DNA of 64,000 bases from Legionella sp. PATHC032 (GTDB lineage Bacteria > Pseudomonadota > Gammaproteobacteria > Legionellales > Legionellaceae). Below are positions 1 through 7,867 of the stretch, piece after piece (position 1 is the stretch's first letter; each line of letters opens with the position of its first letter). The stretch lies in NCBI RefSeq assembly GCF_026191185.1, contig NZ_JAPHOV010000001.1, positions 3,315,206 through 3,379,205 of the forward strand, given 5' to 3'. The translations under genes were made by a program, and so were the position numbers. The notes under the pieces were generated by a model. That model saw nothing but the letters and a program-made list of their open reading frames with translations, ran no database searches and was not told where the DNA came from.

Positions 1-178
1 TTTGTAAGGCGCATTCGGGAGTAATAAAGCGCTGTGTGCTCGCCGTAGCATAAAAATCATTATAATAAAGTTCGCTATGATCCGCTCTCCAAACCGGGCT
101 ATTAAATTTGGCTCGTTCTAATAACTCTCGATCAAATGGTTGCCCGTCAAAACGCAGAACTCCATACAAAGCATTCAT
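1..178 (-). CDS. Asparagine synthetase-like protein, N-terminal part (runs off left edge)
   Basis: The minus strand is open from an ATG at 178 to the window edge and begins MNALYGVLRFDGQPFDRE. This resembles the N-terminal glutamine-amidotransferase-like half of AsnB-family proteins found in peptide natural-product clusters, where AsnB homologues act as lasso-peptide cyclases. A conventional AsnB would start Met-Cys with Cys as the nucleophile; here Cys is absent at position 2, as in cyclase-type homologues. An AGGA sequence lies about 8 nt before the ATG. It follows a nucleotidyltransferase gene and a peptide gene on the same strand, probably as one operon. Only 59 residues are visible, so the family call is moderate. 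Confidence 0.55.
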   Translation of the reverse strand, partial: MNALYGVLRFDGQPFDRELLERAKFNSPVWRADHSELYYNDFYATASTQRFITPECALQ

Positions 179-183
179 GCTAT

Positions 184-300
184 ATCCTAAGATAAAAAAT
201 AACTACTAATGTTTGTGCTGCTTAATTTCCAACCAGCCAAAAATGTAACTACCGCAACAGCAAAACTAATAAATTCGTTGCCGGTAGTAGCAAGCTCCAT
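184..300 (-). CDS. Possible 38-aa hydrophobic small protein
   Basis: A 38-codon minus-strand ORF fits between the nucleotidyltransferase stop and the AsnB-like start, ending 5 nt before the latter. It contains one hydrophobic stretch (FISFAVAVVTFLAGW) that could span a membrane, followed by a short polar tail. A weak AGAG lies upstream of the ATG. The size and position suit a small accessory membrane peptide of the operon, but a chance ORF is equally possible. No homologue is recognised. Confidence 0.3.
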
Positions 301-319
301 TTCTACTCTAAGCTTTTCA

Positions 320-1285
320 TTAAATGTAATAAAATTTGTTCGCCATCATACGTAATATTCTTCTTTTCGAGCGATATGTGCTTTTTGAATGGTAAATTAA
401 AGAAATCAGGGCTTTTCTCGTTAAAGAGTTGGGTAGTAAACCTGCATTACCGCTTTCTGTAAACACACTTGGAAATATTCTCTCCGCACAATAAGTCGCC
501 ATTTGATACTCTGTCTGTATGGAAAGACTATTAACCAATTCAACAACTCTTCTGCGGTCATCCTGGCTGAGCAAGGTGGAATAACGGGCAAAATCATAAA
601 GCCAGTGCAAAGATTCAAATCCATGATTCGCTCCATGTACAGCGACATACAGATACTCGTCAATAGGGGACAGGGTATAAAATAAATTTTTTCCCCCCAC
701 CAAAATCGGCACTTTATTGTTCCAATAAAACTCAAAAGGCTGATTGAATTTATCTTTCCATCTAAACAAACGCCAGTGGAGTTCGATTTTAATACCATAT
801 TTTTCAGCCACGTACGAAACATCCTTTAGTACTCGATGTTTCTTTAGCTTATTAACGTCATGTAAGAAACTGTATTTATCCCGAATGATTCCATTTTCAA
901 AAAACACTTCATCTGCCTGTTCCAAGTGCTGGGGAGAAATATATAAATCGATGTCGCATGACTGACGAATCAAAGGGTCTCCAAACAATTTTTGCGAGAG
1001 TGGTAGTCCTTTCAGGTGAATAACCGGAATATTGTATTGCTGAAAAAGCTCGTTGATTTTGATGGACAAAAATAATTTCCTAATGGCCCTGTCTCTATTT
1101 TCCTTTAAAACGAGCTTAAAGTTAGCGAGTTGAGAAGCAGGAATACCATAGTGCTCCCTTAAAATGGTATAAACCGAATTGGTCAGGCGCATTCTTTGTG
1201 CTGTCTTTAGGATTTCAGGTGCTGAAAATGAAGTCAAGGCGGTTTCATTCGTGTTTAAAATATCAATAAGGTTGCCATATTCCAT
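320..1285 (-). CDS. Nucleotidyltransferase family protein (NTP_transf_5-like)
   Basis: This 321-aa soluble protein carries the features of the uncharacterised nucleotidyltransferase family PF14907: LKG at residues 91-93, the metal-binding DIDLYI at 111-116, and a later IELHWRL near residue 168. Members of this family occur in lasso-peptide and related RiPP clusters; in the pseudomycoidin system one acts on a phosphorylated peptide tail. Here it lies downstream of a Ser-rich peptide gene and upstream of an AsnB-like gene, all on the minus strand, which supports a tailoring role. That role is inferred. The ATG at 1285 is preceded by AGGA at 8 nt. Confidence 0.7.
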   Translation of the reverse strand: MEYGNLIDILNTNETALTSFSAPEILKTAQRMRLTNSVYTILREHYGIPASQLANFKLVLKENRDRAIRKLFLSIKINELFQQYNIPVIHLKGLPLSQKLFGDPLIRQSCDIDLYISPQHLEQADEVFFENGIIRDKYSFLHDVNKLKKHRVLKDVSYVAEKYGIKIELHWRLFRWKDKFNQPFEFYWNNKVPILVGGKNLFYTLSPIDEYLYVAVHGANHGFESLHWLYDFARYSTLLSQDDRRRVVELVNSLSIQTEYQMATYCAERIFPSVFTESGNAGLLPNSLTRKALISLIYHSKSTYRSKRRILRMMANKFYYI

Positions 1286-1319
1286 TAATTATCCTAAAGG
1301 CTTGATTGCTGGCGAATCT

Positions 1320-1368
1320 AAAAAATAGAAAAAGGGTAATTTGTACTTTACTTATAAAGAACCCTTTT
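1320..1368 (-). terminator. Hairpin with T-tract after the peptide gene
   Basis: An 8-bp stem (AAAAGGGT 1330-1337 with ACCCTTTT 1361-1368) encloses a second perfect 5-bp stem (1346-1350 with 1355-1359). On the minus strand it is followed by a T-rich run, TTCTATTTTTT. It sits just after the peptide stop codon and before the nucleotidyltransferase. It could be a partial terminator that makes precursor transcripts more abundant than those of the enzyme genes, as is common in RiPP operons. Confidence 0.6.
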
Positions 1369-1372
1369 CTTT

Positions 1373-1510
1373 TTAACCACCTGAACTGCTGCTTGAGGAA
1401 AGGCCGCTTTCACTACTGCCGTCCTGAACGTCAGCTTCCTCAGTGCTAGCGCTAACACTGTCTATTGGTATAGCACAAACCTCAGGCTGCTCCCAATTTA
1501 ACTTATCCAT
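1373..1510 (-). CDS. Candidate RiPP precursor peptide, 45 aa, Ser/Gly-rich C-terminus
   Basis: The peptide begins MDKLNWEQPEVCAIP and ends with six consecutive serines and two glycines. W-E-Q-P-E-V near the N-terminus fits the Y/WxxPx(L/V) leader motif recognised by PqqD-like RRE domains in lasso-peptide systems. The C-terminal half is acidic then Ser/Gly-rich. It does not show a clear Gly1 with Asp/Glu at 7-9, so a classical lasso core is not evident. An AGGAG lies 6 nt before this ATG; an adjacent upstream ATG at 1513 would add one Met. The neighbours (nucleotidyltransferase, AsnB-like) support a precursor role. No function has been shown. Confidence 0.6.
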   Translation of the reverse strand: MDKLNWEQPEVCAIPIDSVSASTEEADVQDGSSESGLSSSSSSGG

Positions 1511-1547
1511 CATCTACTCCTGTATTTCAGACTACTAAACGGCCGCC

Positions 1548-1576
1548 ATTCTAAAATAATTTTTCAAGGCACGCAA
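1548..1576 (-). promoter_or_regulatory. Possible sigma70 promoter of the peptide operon
   Basis: On the minus strand TTGCGT (1571-1576) and TAGAAT (1548-1553) are separated by 17 bp. The -10 matches 5 of 6 consensus positions and the -35 only 3 of 6. The position is about 35 bp upstream of the peptide start codon. Confidence 0.4.
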
Positions 1577-1702
1577 ATATCAGAAAAAATAACATTATGG
1601 TTCTAACCAAAACAAGGAGGAATTTCTCTACTGCCATCTTTGATAACTATCAAGGATCATGGCATTTCATACCTATGAGAAAATCTTTTGAACAAGTTTT
1701 AG

Positions 1703-1735
1703 TTATCCCTCATATAAGTTGATTATGAGGGATAA
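1703..1735 (-). terminator. 12-bp perfect inverted repeat downstream of lipoprotein gene
   Basis: TTATCCCTCATA at 1703-1714 pairs perfectly with 1724-1735 around a 9-nt loop. It lies 16 nt past the stop of the minus-strand lipoprotein gene. No strong T-tract follows on either strand, so it may be a weak terminator or a 3' stabilising hairpin. Confidence 0.45.
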
Positions 1736-1750
1736 TAAGTAAAACTCTTT

Positions 1751-2017
1751 TTATTGAATTACCGGGAGTTGGGGTGCAGCGGTTCGCTTTGGCCCAGGAG
1801 TAGATTTTTGAGAGGTATCCTTTGACGCATAGCTTTTTTGTTGCGGCTGGGATTGATTGCTAGCGGTGGTTTGTCCTCCACTGGATGGCATGCTATTTTC
1901 CTGGTAAGAATACCCTCTTTCTTGAGGGCTTGTCCCGTCAAAATAACATCCTGATACCCCTAAAGCAAAGAGCGCAATGAGGCCATATCTCCATTTTATC
2001 GTTTTGTAATTTATCAT
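1751..2017 (-). CDS. Small lipoprotein, 88 aa
   Basis: The protein has a type II signal peptide: Lys/Arg-containing N-terminus, hydrophobic stretch and lipobox LGVSGC with Cys24 as the lipidated residue. The mature part is low-complexity, rich in Gln, Ser, Thr and Pro, and looks disordered. It is probably anchored in the outer membrane. No family is recognised. It is a single gene with a strong inverted repeat just downstream. Confidence 0.7.
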   Translation of the reverse strand: MINYKTIKWRYGLIALFALGVSGCYFDGTSPQERGYSYQENSMPSSGGQTTASNQSQPQQKSYASKDTSQKSTPGPKRTAAPQLPVIQ

Positions 2018-2076
2018 AATTAAGCTTCCTGCATTCGTTAATTAAACAAAATATCAATTGAAATGAATTATTGTAA

Positions 2077-2292
2077 CTATTTGAAAACACTTTGGATTTT
2101 TGCCATTTTTGTAAAACAGATAGAAATCCGTTTTTTGATCTCAATTAATAAGTAATGTTTTTCTGTTTTTACAAAAATAACCAACGCCCACAATAAATAT
2201 AATGTAAAAAAGGAGAAATAACCATAAAAACGAAGTATCCCTGCATTAATAAGGAGGATATCACAAATATAAACTGCCAAGATGATTTGCAT
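2077..2292 (-). CDS. Possible small membrane protein, 71 aa
   Basis: The ORF starts MQIILAVYICDILLINAG, is strongly hydrophobic over residues 1-40 (two possible short membrane segments) and ends basic. GGAAAG lies 4 nt before the ATG, which is the main support for translation. It lies upstream of the lipoprotein gene on the same strand. No family is recognised, and AT-rich DNA can produce such ORFs by chance. Confidence 0.4.
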   Translation of the reverse strand: MQIILAVYICDILLINAGILRFYGYFSFFTLYLLWALVIFVKTEKHYLLIEIKKRISICFTKMAKIQSVFK

Positions 2293-2341
2293 TTCTTTCC
2301 AATAAACGCGAGTTATGGATCAATATAGGTCATTATCTTGT

Positions 2342-2452
2342 ATCGTTAGGGCTGACGAGGCATTTAGGCTGTCTTGAAGCCTTGCCTGAAATTTGATGTT
2401 TGGTACCAAGGCTTCGAGACGATGCTTACGCATCTCCCCAGCCCAAACGAAT
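2342..2452. repeat. About 110-bp imperfect palindromic element
   Basis: Left arm 2342-2384 and right arm 2407-2452 are imperfect inverted copies joined by a 22-bp loop. The inner nine bases (GAAGCCTTG / CAAGGCTTC) are perfect, and the outer ends share the theme TCGTT-GGGCTG. The right arm has its own small hairpin, GATGC-TTAC-GCATC. The element is intergenic and less AT-rich than its surroundings. This is the architecture of a REP/MITE-like dispersed element. No second copy was noticed in this window. Confidence 0.6.
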
Positions 2453-2595
2453 ATTGGATATCGACTGCTTCTTATATAATTCTTATCTATAAACCACGTT
2501 AATAAGAGAAAATAACTGGATTGTAGAAACCACCATTTTGCTATTTTACCTTATCCGCTTATAATCAACTTATTTCACCATGACAAAGGACTACC

Positions 2596-3546
2596 ATGAT
2601 TTACCCTAACATACTGGCTACTATAGGCCATACTCCCGTTGTAAAAATTAACAGACTGGGAAAAGATCTGGAATGTGAGCTGTATGCCAAATGCGAATTC
2701 TTTAATCCTGGCGGCTCTGTAAAGGATCGTATTGGCTATGAAATGGTAACAAAGGCAGAAAAGGAAGGGAGAATTAAACCAGGAGATACCTTGATCGAGC
2801 CTACTTCCGGGAATACCGGGATAGGTATAGCCTTGGCAGGCGCTGTATTAGGCTACAAAGTGATTATTACCATGCCCGAAAAAATGAGCCAGGAAAAGCA
2901 ATCTGTGCTTGAGCGGCTGGGAGCCATCATTTATCGAACGCCAACAGAAGCAGCCTATAATGATCCAGACAGTCATATTTCTCTGGCTAAAAAATTACAA
3001 GCTGAAATCCCTAACTCCCATATCCTTGATCAATACGCCAACCCTAATAACCCCAATGCCCATTATTTTCGGACCGCTCAGGAAATTATTGACGACTTCG
3101 GAAAAGATTTGCATATGGTTGTTGCTGGCGTTGGGACAGGCGGAACAATTACAGGCATTGCCAAACGCCTTAAAGAATTTAACCCTGCCATCAAAATCAT
3201 TGGAGCAGATCCCGAAGGCTCGATTCTCGGTGGCGGCACAGAAGTCAAATCTTATCATGTTGAAGGGATAGGTTATGACTTCTTCCCTGATGTGCTGGAT
3301 AATACGTTGATTGATGCCTACATAAAAACCAATGATGCGGATTCTTTCCGTACTGCCAGACGCCTCATTAAAGAAGAAGGACTGTTAATAGGCGGCTCAT
3401 GTGGAGCAGCCATGTGGGCCGCATTGCAAGCAGCCAAATCCTTAAGCAAAGGACAAAAATGTCTGGTGATTTTACCCGACTCTATTCGTAATTACATGTC
3501 CAAATTTGCCAATGATGAATGGATGAAAGAAATGGGCTTTCTTTAA
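2596..3546 (+). CDS. Cystathionine beta-synthase / cysteine synthase family PLP enzyme
   Basis: This 316-aa fold-type II PLP enzyme would condense serine (or O-acetylserine) with homocysteine or sulfide in the cytosol. The PLP lysine is K43 in GGSVKDR; SGNTG at 71-75 binds the substrate carboxylate and GVGTGGT at 178-184 binds the PLP phosphate. The C-terminal [11 protein letters not shown] (294-304) and [13 protein letters not shown] resemble the catalytic core of eukaryotic cystathionine beta-synthase more than bacterial CysK. The heme-binding N-terminus and the C-terminal CBS pair are absent. AAGGA precedes the ATG by 5 nt. It stands alone, downstream of the palindromic element. Confidence 0.85.
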   Translation: MIYPNILATIGHTPVVKINRLGKDLECELYAKCEFFNPGGSVKDRIGYEMVTKAEKEGRIKPGDTLIEPTSGNTGIGIALAGAVLGYKVIITMPEKMSQEKQSVLERLGAIIYRTPTEAAYNDPDSHISLAKKLQAEIPNSHILDQYANPNNPNAHYFRTAQEIIDDFGKDLHMVVAGVGTGGTITGIAKRLKEFNPAIKIIGADPEGSILGGGTEVKSYHVEGIGYDFFPDVLDNTLIDAYIKTNDADSFRTARRLIKEEGLLIGGSCGAAMWAALQAAKSLSKGQKCLVILPDSIRNYMSKFANDEWMKEMGFL

Positions 3547-3640
3547 TTGAAAGCCATAAAAAACTATCGTATTGCTATTTCATCAAAAAATGACCGTTGA
3601 CAATCCGCTTTGAAAAAATGATCCGGATTGCCAACACAAT

Positions 3641-4684
3641 TTAACCAACAGACATGGATACTGAAGAAGGTCGATTTTCTAAATGATCGAACAATTGATC
3701 AACATCGACCTGTCTGGTACTAATCCACCCGGCCAGCGCGGAAGCCAATAACTGATTGACTCCATCCTTGTTTTCACCCGAATAATCAGGAATAACCGGT
3801 TTGTCAAAATCTTCTGATAATCTGGAAAAAAATTCTGTTGAATCAACAAAAAAACCTTTTTCTGAAGGTAAAAACTTGATGTAAATATTAATCATCCTCT
3901 GGGTTGTTATTTCGCCTAATTTAAGCATGGTTAAAAAGTTCTGATGCCATTGTTTATAGGTCTGTAATAATTTTTTATTATCAGACGCAATTAAATCAAC
4001 CATATCAGCAATAGTGTCTTTCCCACTTGTATTGGAGCTTTCTACTGGTTTGGGGGGGCTTACTGCCAATTGCCCTACATAAACAAAATCAGCTTTATTT
4101 TTCACGGCAGGGAAATACCTGTTATTTTGCTGGACCTGAATGGTTATCCCGGGTTTTGCACTATTCAGATTATCCCCAACATACATTTCACGTTTCCTCA
4201 ATTCTTTGCCATTTTCCACAACAGATAAAGTGATGTTTGTACCTATTACATGAGAAAGGGCTCTCAAAGCACTGGCCGGGAGAGGAGTAGATGGTTGACG
4301 TAACAATGATTTTGGCGTGTCACGGTTGAATTCAGCAAAGATATCACGATAATTGAGAGGTTTTGCATAAATCTCATCTATAGCCAATTGGCGTAATACA
4401 TAAGCAAAACATTCGACAATTTCCGACTTTCGTGCCCCATTAATCAACATACTCATGCGTTCGGAGGGGGTCAAATAAGGTTGGCTGGGAATGTATTTAG
4501 GAAAATGAAAATAAAAACGCTCCAGTATTTTTTTCAAAGTATCATCATTAATACGTGGGGATCTCTTAAAATAATCAATTAAAGCAACTGCAGCCGCATG
4601 AAACTGCTCTCCGCCGACATTAATAAAGCTATGCTGTACTTGCGAACTATTATTTTCTGCTTTAAAGAACCTAGCTCTTGGCAT
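3641..4684 (-). CDS. Hypothetical protein, 347 aa
   Basis: This is a soluble, hydrophilic protein with no signal peptide or clear membrane segment. Residues near 25-40 (GGEQFHAAAVALI), 140-155 (ALRALSHVIGTNITL) and 190-205 (NNRYFPAV) fall in the order and spacing of the three hallmark blocks of OTU-type cysteine proteases. The Cys and His catalytic positions are not conserved, so any OTU relationship would be a degenerate one. A secreted Dot/Icm substrate is possible given the genome, but nothing in the sequence proves it. It is convergent with the upstream PLP enzyme. Confidence 0.6.
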   Translation of the reverse strand: MPRARFFKAENNSSQVQHSFINVGGEQFHAAAVALIDYFKRSPRINDDTLKKILERFYFHFPKYIPSQPYLTPSERMSMLINGARKSEIVECFAYVLRQLAIDEIYAKPLNYRDIFAEFNRDTPKSLLRQPSTPLPASALRALSHVIGTNITLSVVENGKELRKREMYVGDNLNSAKPGITIQVQQNNRYFPAVKNKADFVYVGQLAVSPPKPVESSNTSGKDTIADMVDLIASDNKKLLQTYKQWHQNFLTMLKLGEITTQRMINIYIKFLPSEKGFFVDSTEFFSRLSEDFDKPVIPDYSGENKDGVNQLLASALAGWISTRQVDVDQLFDHLENRPSSVSMSVG

Positions 4685-5270
4685 AATGTTCTCCTATCCC
4701 AACTTATATCTTCATTCTAATCAATCCAGATTAAGGAAATATTAACAAAGTTTTTACAGTCTACTGAAATTTTTAACAAGGGGGCATTTCTCTTAACCAC
4801 ATCATTTTTTAAACTGCCGCCCATTTTCATGTAATGCCATTGAACTTCATTTATTTCTGCAAACTGATAACTCGTCTCAGTGGATTTTAATATAAAGAAA
4901 GTATATGCCGAGTATCTTAAATATTAAGCATAAATAATGCCAATTTTATAAGGTATTACTACACTGAGCTAAATCGAGAGTTTATAGAATTAATAACGAA
5001 AATTGAATGAGAATTTTAGGCAAAAATTGCCGTTTTCAAAATAATGTTATGGATATAATATAGTATGGAACATCATAATTCTAAATCCACAGCGAAAGAG
5101 GCAAGATGCATTAAAGGATATTATTAGCTTTCTTGTATAAACTGATTATTTTGTTTTAGGCAAAGCGCAAACACAGAAATGTTTGTAACGCGGCAATAAA
5201 ATGGAAAAGGCAGCTTATGCAAGAAGTCTATTGAAGATTCTCTGACCGTGAATTTAGTAGGGAGAGGGGC
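4685..5270. other. 586-bp AT-rich divergent intergenic region
   Basis: This region separates the 347-aa gene (minus) from the coiled-coil gene (plus) and must hold both promoters. A -10-like TATAAT is at 5054-5059 with no good -35. A perfect 13-nt palindrome, CTTAAATATTAAG, lies around 4916-4928. GGGAGAGG just before 5271 is the ribosome-binding site of the downstream gene. No convincing small ORF or RNA is seen. Confidence 0.35.
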
Positions 5271-5996
5271 ATGGAGCATTATCAGGAAGATGATTTGACT
5301 CGCATTAGAGAGTTACTGAGACATACTGGTGAATTTATTGCCTATTTTGAGTTTGTCGAAGCTAAAATGATGGAGTGGCGAGAAGAAATTGAGCAACAGG
5401 CTGAGCAAGTTCTACATATGACCCAATCGCTACAAAATGAATTAACTTCAATGCAAAGCCTTATTTCCCAATCAGGAGTAAGCCATTTTAAAATAAGTGC
5501 TGAAAAAGCCTTGGCTCAAGGTGAAACGCATTTGCATTCTTTAGAAAGAACTTGTAATCAATTTACCCAAATCTTCCAACAGCAGCAAGAAAAAATCAAA
5601 AGCTTAACAGAAAACTGCATTGACAGAATCGAAAAACATACCAGTCAAGCCACTCAAACACTGACTTTGCAACTAGCTAAATATGATGTTCAACATTTTT
5701 ATCGCATCGCTAACGAAAGCTGTGATCATGTTGATCGAGTTGCAAACGATGCCATAAACAAAAGCAATAAAATGCTTAATATGTTTCAATTCAAAGTAGG
5801 TCTTTTTGCCATGTTAATCACTGTACTCACTGCCTTCGTGATAGTCATTTACCTTAATGATGAAATGCCTTGGGAAATGCACCACCAGGCCATGAGCGAG
5901 CGCCAGGCCGGTAAAGTTCTCCTTCAAGCGTGGCCAAAATTAAGTCAAAAGGAAAAGGCAAAAATCTTGAATGAAGATGTTTTGAAGCAAGGATAA
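5271..5996 (+). CDS. Coiled-coil protein with C-terminal membrane segment, 241 aa
   Basis: Residues about 30-140 are rich in Glu and Gln with heptad-like spacing typical of coiled coils. Residues about 174-196 (KVGLFAMLITVLTAFVIVIY) form one transmembrane helix, followed by a 45-residue polar tail. There is no signal peptide, so the long N-terminal part is probably cytoplasmic. GGGAGAGG gives a strong ribosome-binding site. The next gene starts 4 nt after the stop, so the two are translationally coupled. No family is recognised. Confidence 0.7.
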   Translation: MEHYQEDDLTRIRELLRHTGEFIAYFEFVEAKMMEWREEIEQQAEQVLHMTQSLQNELTSMQSLISQSGVSHFKISAEKALAQGETHLHSLERTCNQFTQIFQQQQEKIKSLTENCIDRIEKHTSQATQTLTLQLAKYDVQHFYRIANESCDHVDRVANDAINKSNKMLNMFQFKVGLFAMLITVLTAFVIVIYLNDEMPWEMHHQAMSERQAGKVLLQAWPKLSQKEKAKILNEDVLKQG

Positions 5997-6000
5997 TACT

Positions 6001-6717
6001 GTGCTTGACTTCATATCGTCAAAAGCGTTTTTTTTATGCCTCATTCTGTTTCTCATTCTATTTTGGTTTTGCCTTGATAAGGCAAGAAAAGAATTGCGCA
6101 TTAATCGATGGCAAAAAAAGCTAAATTTAAAGCATCATACTCACATTTTTCAGATCCTGTATTGTAATGTTAATGGCTTCATGATTTCCCAAAAAAGCAG
6201 GAAGAATCGAGATGCAATAGAATATGTGTATGGGGAAATTGAATTTTTACCTTTCATCGCCTTATTATCAATGGTTAATATTGATCGTAATACTGTTTTT
6301 TATGACCTTGGCTCTGGAACTGGGAAGGCCGTTCTAGCCTGCGCTATGGTATACCCCGTCCATAAAAGTGTAGGTGTCGAATTGTTCCCCAAGTTACACC
6401 AATGTGCTTGCGAGCGTCTCCAGAAATTAGCGGCTATGGAAGGCTATGCAGAGAGTAGCAAAAAAGTCTCTTTTATATTGGGTGATTTTCTAACCGTTGA
6501 TTTATCTGAGGCGACCTTAATATTTATTAATTCAAGTACCTTATTCGGTGCAACCTGGGAAGCCCTTAACACCCGTCTCAATAGCCTGCCACAACTTTCA
6601 ACCGTCATTACCACTAGCAAAACCTTATCATCCAGTCGTTTTAAATTAGTTACTCACGCTAAAATACAAATGAGTTGGGGTGTGGTTTTTGCGTTCATTC
6701 ATAAGAAAGAAAACTAA
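6001..6717 (+). CDS. Membrane-anchored DOT1-like class I SAM methyltransferase
   Basis: The 238-aa protein has an N-terminal transmembrane segment (residues about 8-25) and then a class I methyltransferase domain. Motif I is FYDLGSGTGKAVLA near residue 101 and is followed by SVGVELFP. The preceding EYVYGEIEFLPF block and motif I together resemble the DOT1 histone-lysine methyltransferase family (PF08123), which also has bacterial members of unknown substrate. The start is GTG with AAGGA about 8 nt upstream. It directly follows the coiled-coil/TM gene, suggesting a membrane-bound pair. The substrate is unknown. Confidence 0.7.
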   Translation: MLDFISSKAFFLCLILFLILFWFCLDKARKELRINRWQKKLNLKHHTHIFQILYCNVNGFMISQKSRKNRDAIEYVYGEIEFLPFIALLSMVNIDRNTVFYDLGSGTGKAVLACAMVYPVHKSVGVELFPKLHQCACERLQKLAAMEGYAESSKKVSFILGDFLTVDLSEATLIFINSSTLFGATWEALNTRLNSLPQLSTVITTSKTLSSSRFKLVTHAKIQMSWGVVFAFIHKKEN

Positions 6718-6970
6718 TTTTTACTAACCAGCTTGAAAACATTGAATAATTTTTTACCCGAACTATACTTATAAAATCAAATGGGAAATTGTCAGCACCT
6801 GATGTGTCTTGGTAGCAGACATTAGACCAGTTGCTCAACTCATGGATTCTATTTTAGTGCCGGGACGCGTGCGTTTCGAGGTACAAAGCGAACAGAAGCA
6901 CAGGCAAACAGGCTAAAATAAAAGAGGGTGCAATAGGTCTATTTAATACGCGACAAAACGAGGTGAGTAT

Positions 6971-7282
6971 ATGATTAAATCCGAACTCATTGAACACATC
7001 GCTGCTCGAATGACGCATCTTACTGAAAAGCAAGTAGCCGATGGCATCAACAGAATACTTGAATTAATGAGCGAAGCACTTATCCATGGCCAAAGAATAG
7101 AAATTCGTGGCTTTGGCAGCTTTTCTCTTCATTACCGACCACCGCGAAATGCTCACAATCCTAAAACAGGTGAAAAAGTAGTGACAGAGGCCAAATACAG
7201 TCCTCACTTTAAACCTGGAAAGGAGTTACGCGAGCGCGTCAATTCGTCGCGAGCCAAGTTCCCACTTTTGGATAAAGACTAA
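6971..7282 (+). CDS. ihfB: Integration host factor subunit beta
   Basis: The 103-aa protein aligns well with IHF-beta: it starts [11 protein letters not shown], has [15 protein letters not shown] in the middle and the DNA-minor-groove arm [12 protein letters not shown], and ends [13 protein letters not shown]. IhfB dimerises with IhfA to bend DNA sharply and assists replication initiation, recombination and transcription. In many gammaproteobacteria ihfB follows rpsA; here it does not. GAGGTGA lies 5 nt before the ATG. The C-terminus is about 8 residues longer than in E. coli. Confidence 0.95.
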   Translation: MIKSELIEHIAARMTHLTEKQVADGINRILELMSEALIHGQRIEIRGFGSFSLHYRPPRNAHNPKTGEKVVTEAKYSPHFKPGKELRERVNSSRAKFPLLDKD

Positions 7283-7300
7283 AACTCTATTTTTTTCATC

Positions 7301-7867
7301 CTAAGTGCGTGGTAGTGTAACCCCGGTTTGCCCCTGGTACTTACCGTTTCGATCACGATAAGAAACAGCACAAACTTCATTAGCCTCTAAAAACAGCATT
7401 TGAGCAACTCCTTCATACGCATAAATCTTGGCGGGCAGAGTGGTCGTATTGGAAAACTCGAGGGTAACATGCCCCTCCCATTCCGGTTCCAGGGGAGTAA
7501 CATTCACTATAATCCCACAACGAGCATAAGTGGATTTACCCAAGCATATAGTTAATATATTGCGCGGTATGCGAAAATATTCGACGGTTCTTGCTAAAGC
7601 AAACGAGTTCGGAGGAATAATACAGACATCAGACTGAACATCTACAAAGCTATTTTCATCAAATGCCTTAGGATCAACAATCGCTGAATTAATATTCGTA
7701 AAAATCTTGAATTCATTCGAACAGCGAACATCATATCCATAACTGGATACACCATATGAAATAATCTTACCATTTTGGTTTTCTCGCACTTGACCGGCCT
7801 GAAATGGAGAAATCATCCCGTGCTCAAGGGCCATTTTCTCTATCCATCTGTCTGATTTGATTGACAC
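7301..7867 (-). CDS. dcd: dCTP deaminase
   Basis: Dcd converts dCTP to dUTP, feeding dTMP synthesis. The 188-aa length is typical. Signature blocks include [25 protein letters not shown] and the active-site region [17 protein letters not shown], whose Glu is the catalytic base. The C-terminal [11 protein letters not shown] is the nucleotide-closing tail. The start codon is GTG with GAGGA upstream. It is convergent with ihfB, with 18 nt between stops. Confidence 0.95.
   Translation of the reverse strand: MSIKSDRWIEKMALEHGMISPFQAGQVRENQNGKIISYGVSSYGYDVRCSNEFKIFTNINSAIVDPKAFDENSFVDVQSDVCIIPPNSFALARTVEYFRIPRNILTICLGKSTYARCGIIVNVTPLEPEWEGHVTLEFSNTTTLPAKIYAYEGVAQMLFLEANEVCAVSYRDRNGKYQGQTGVTLPRT

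Noticed and set aside
3601..3630. Inverted repeat CAATCCG/CGGATTG as terminator
   Set aside because: Only 7 bp with a long loop and no T-tract; too weak to call.
5064..5126. 20-codon ORF MEHHNSKSTAKEARC
   Set aside because: Very short, no ribosome-binding site. Its MEHH start only chances to resemble the real start at 5271.
6841..6915. 24-codon ORF MDSILVPGRVRF upstream of ihfB
   Set aside because: Too short, no ribosome-binding site, no known leader peptide at ihfB.
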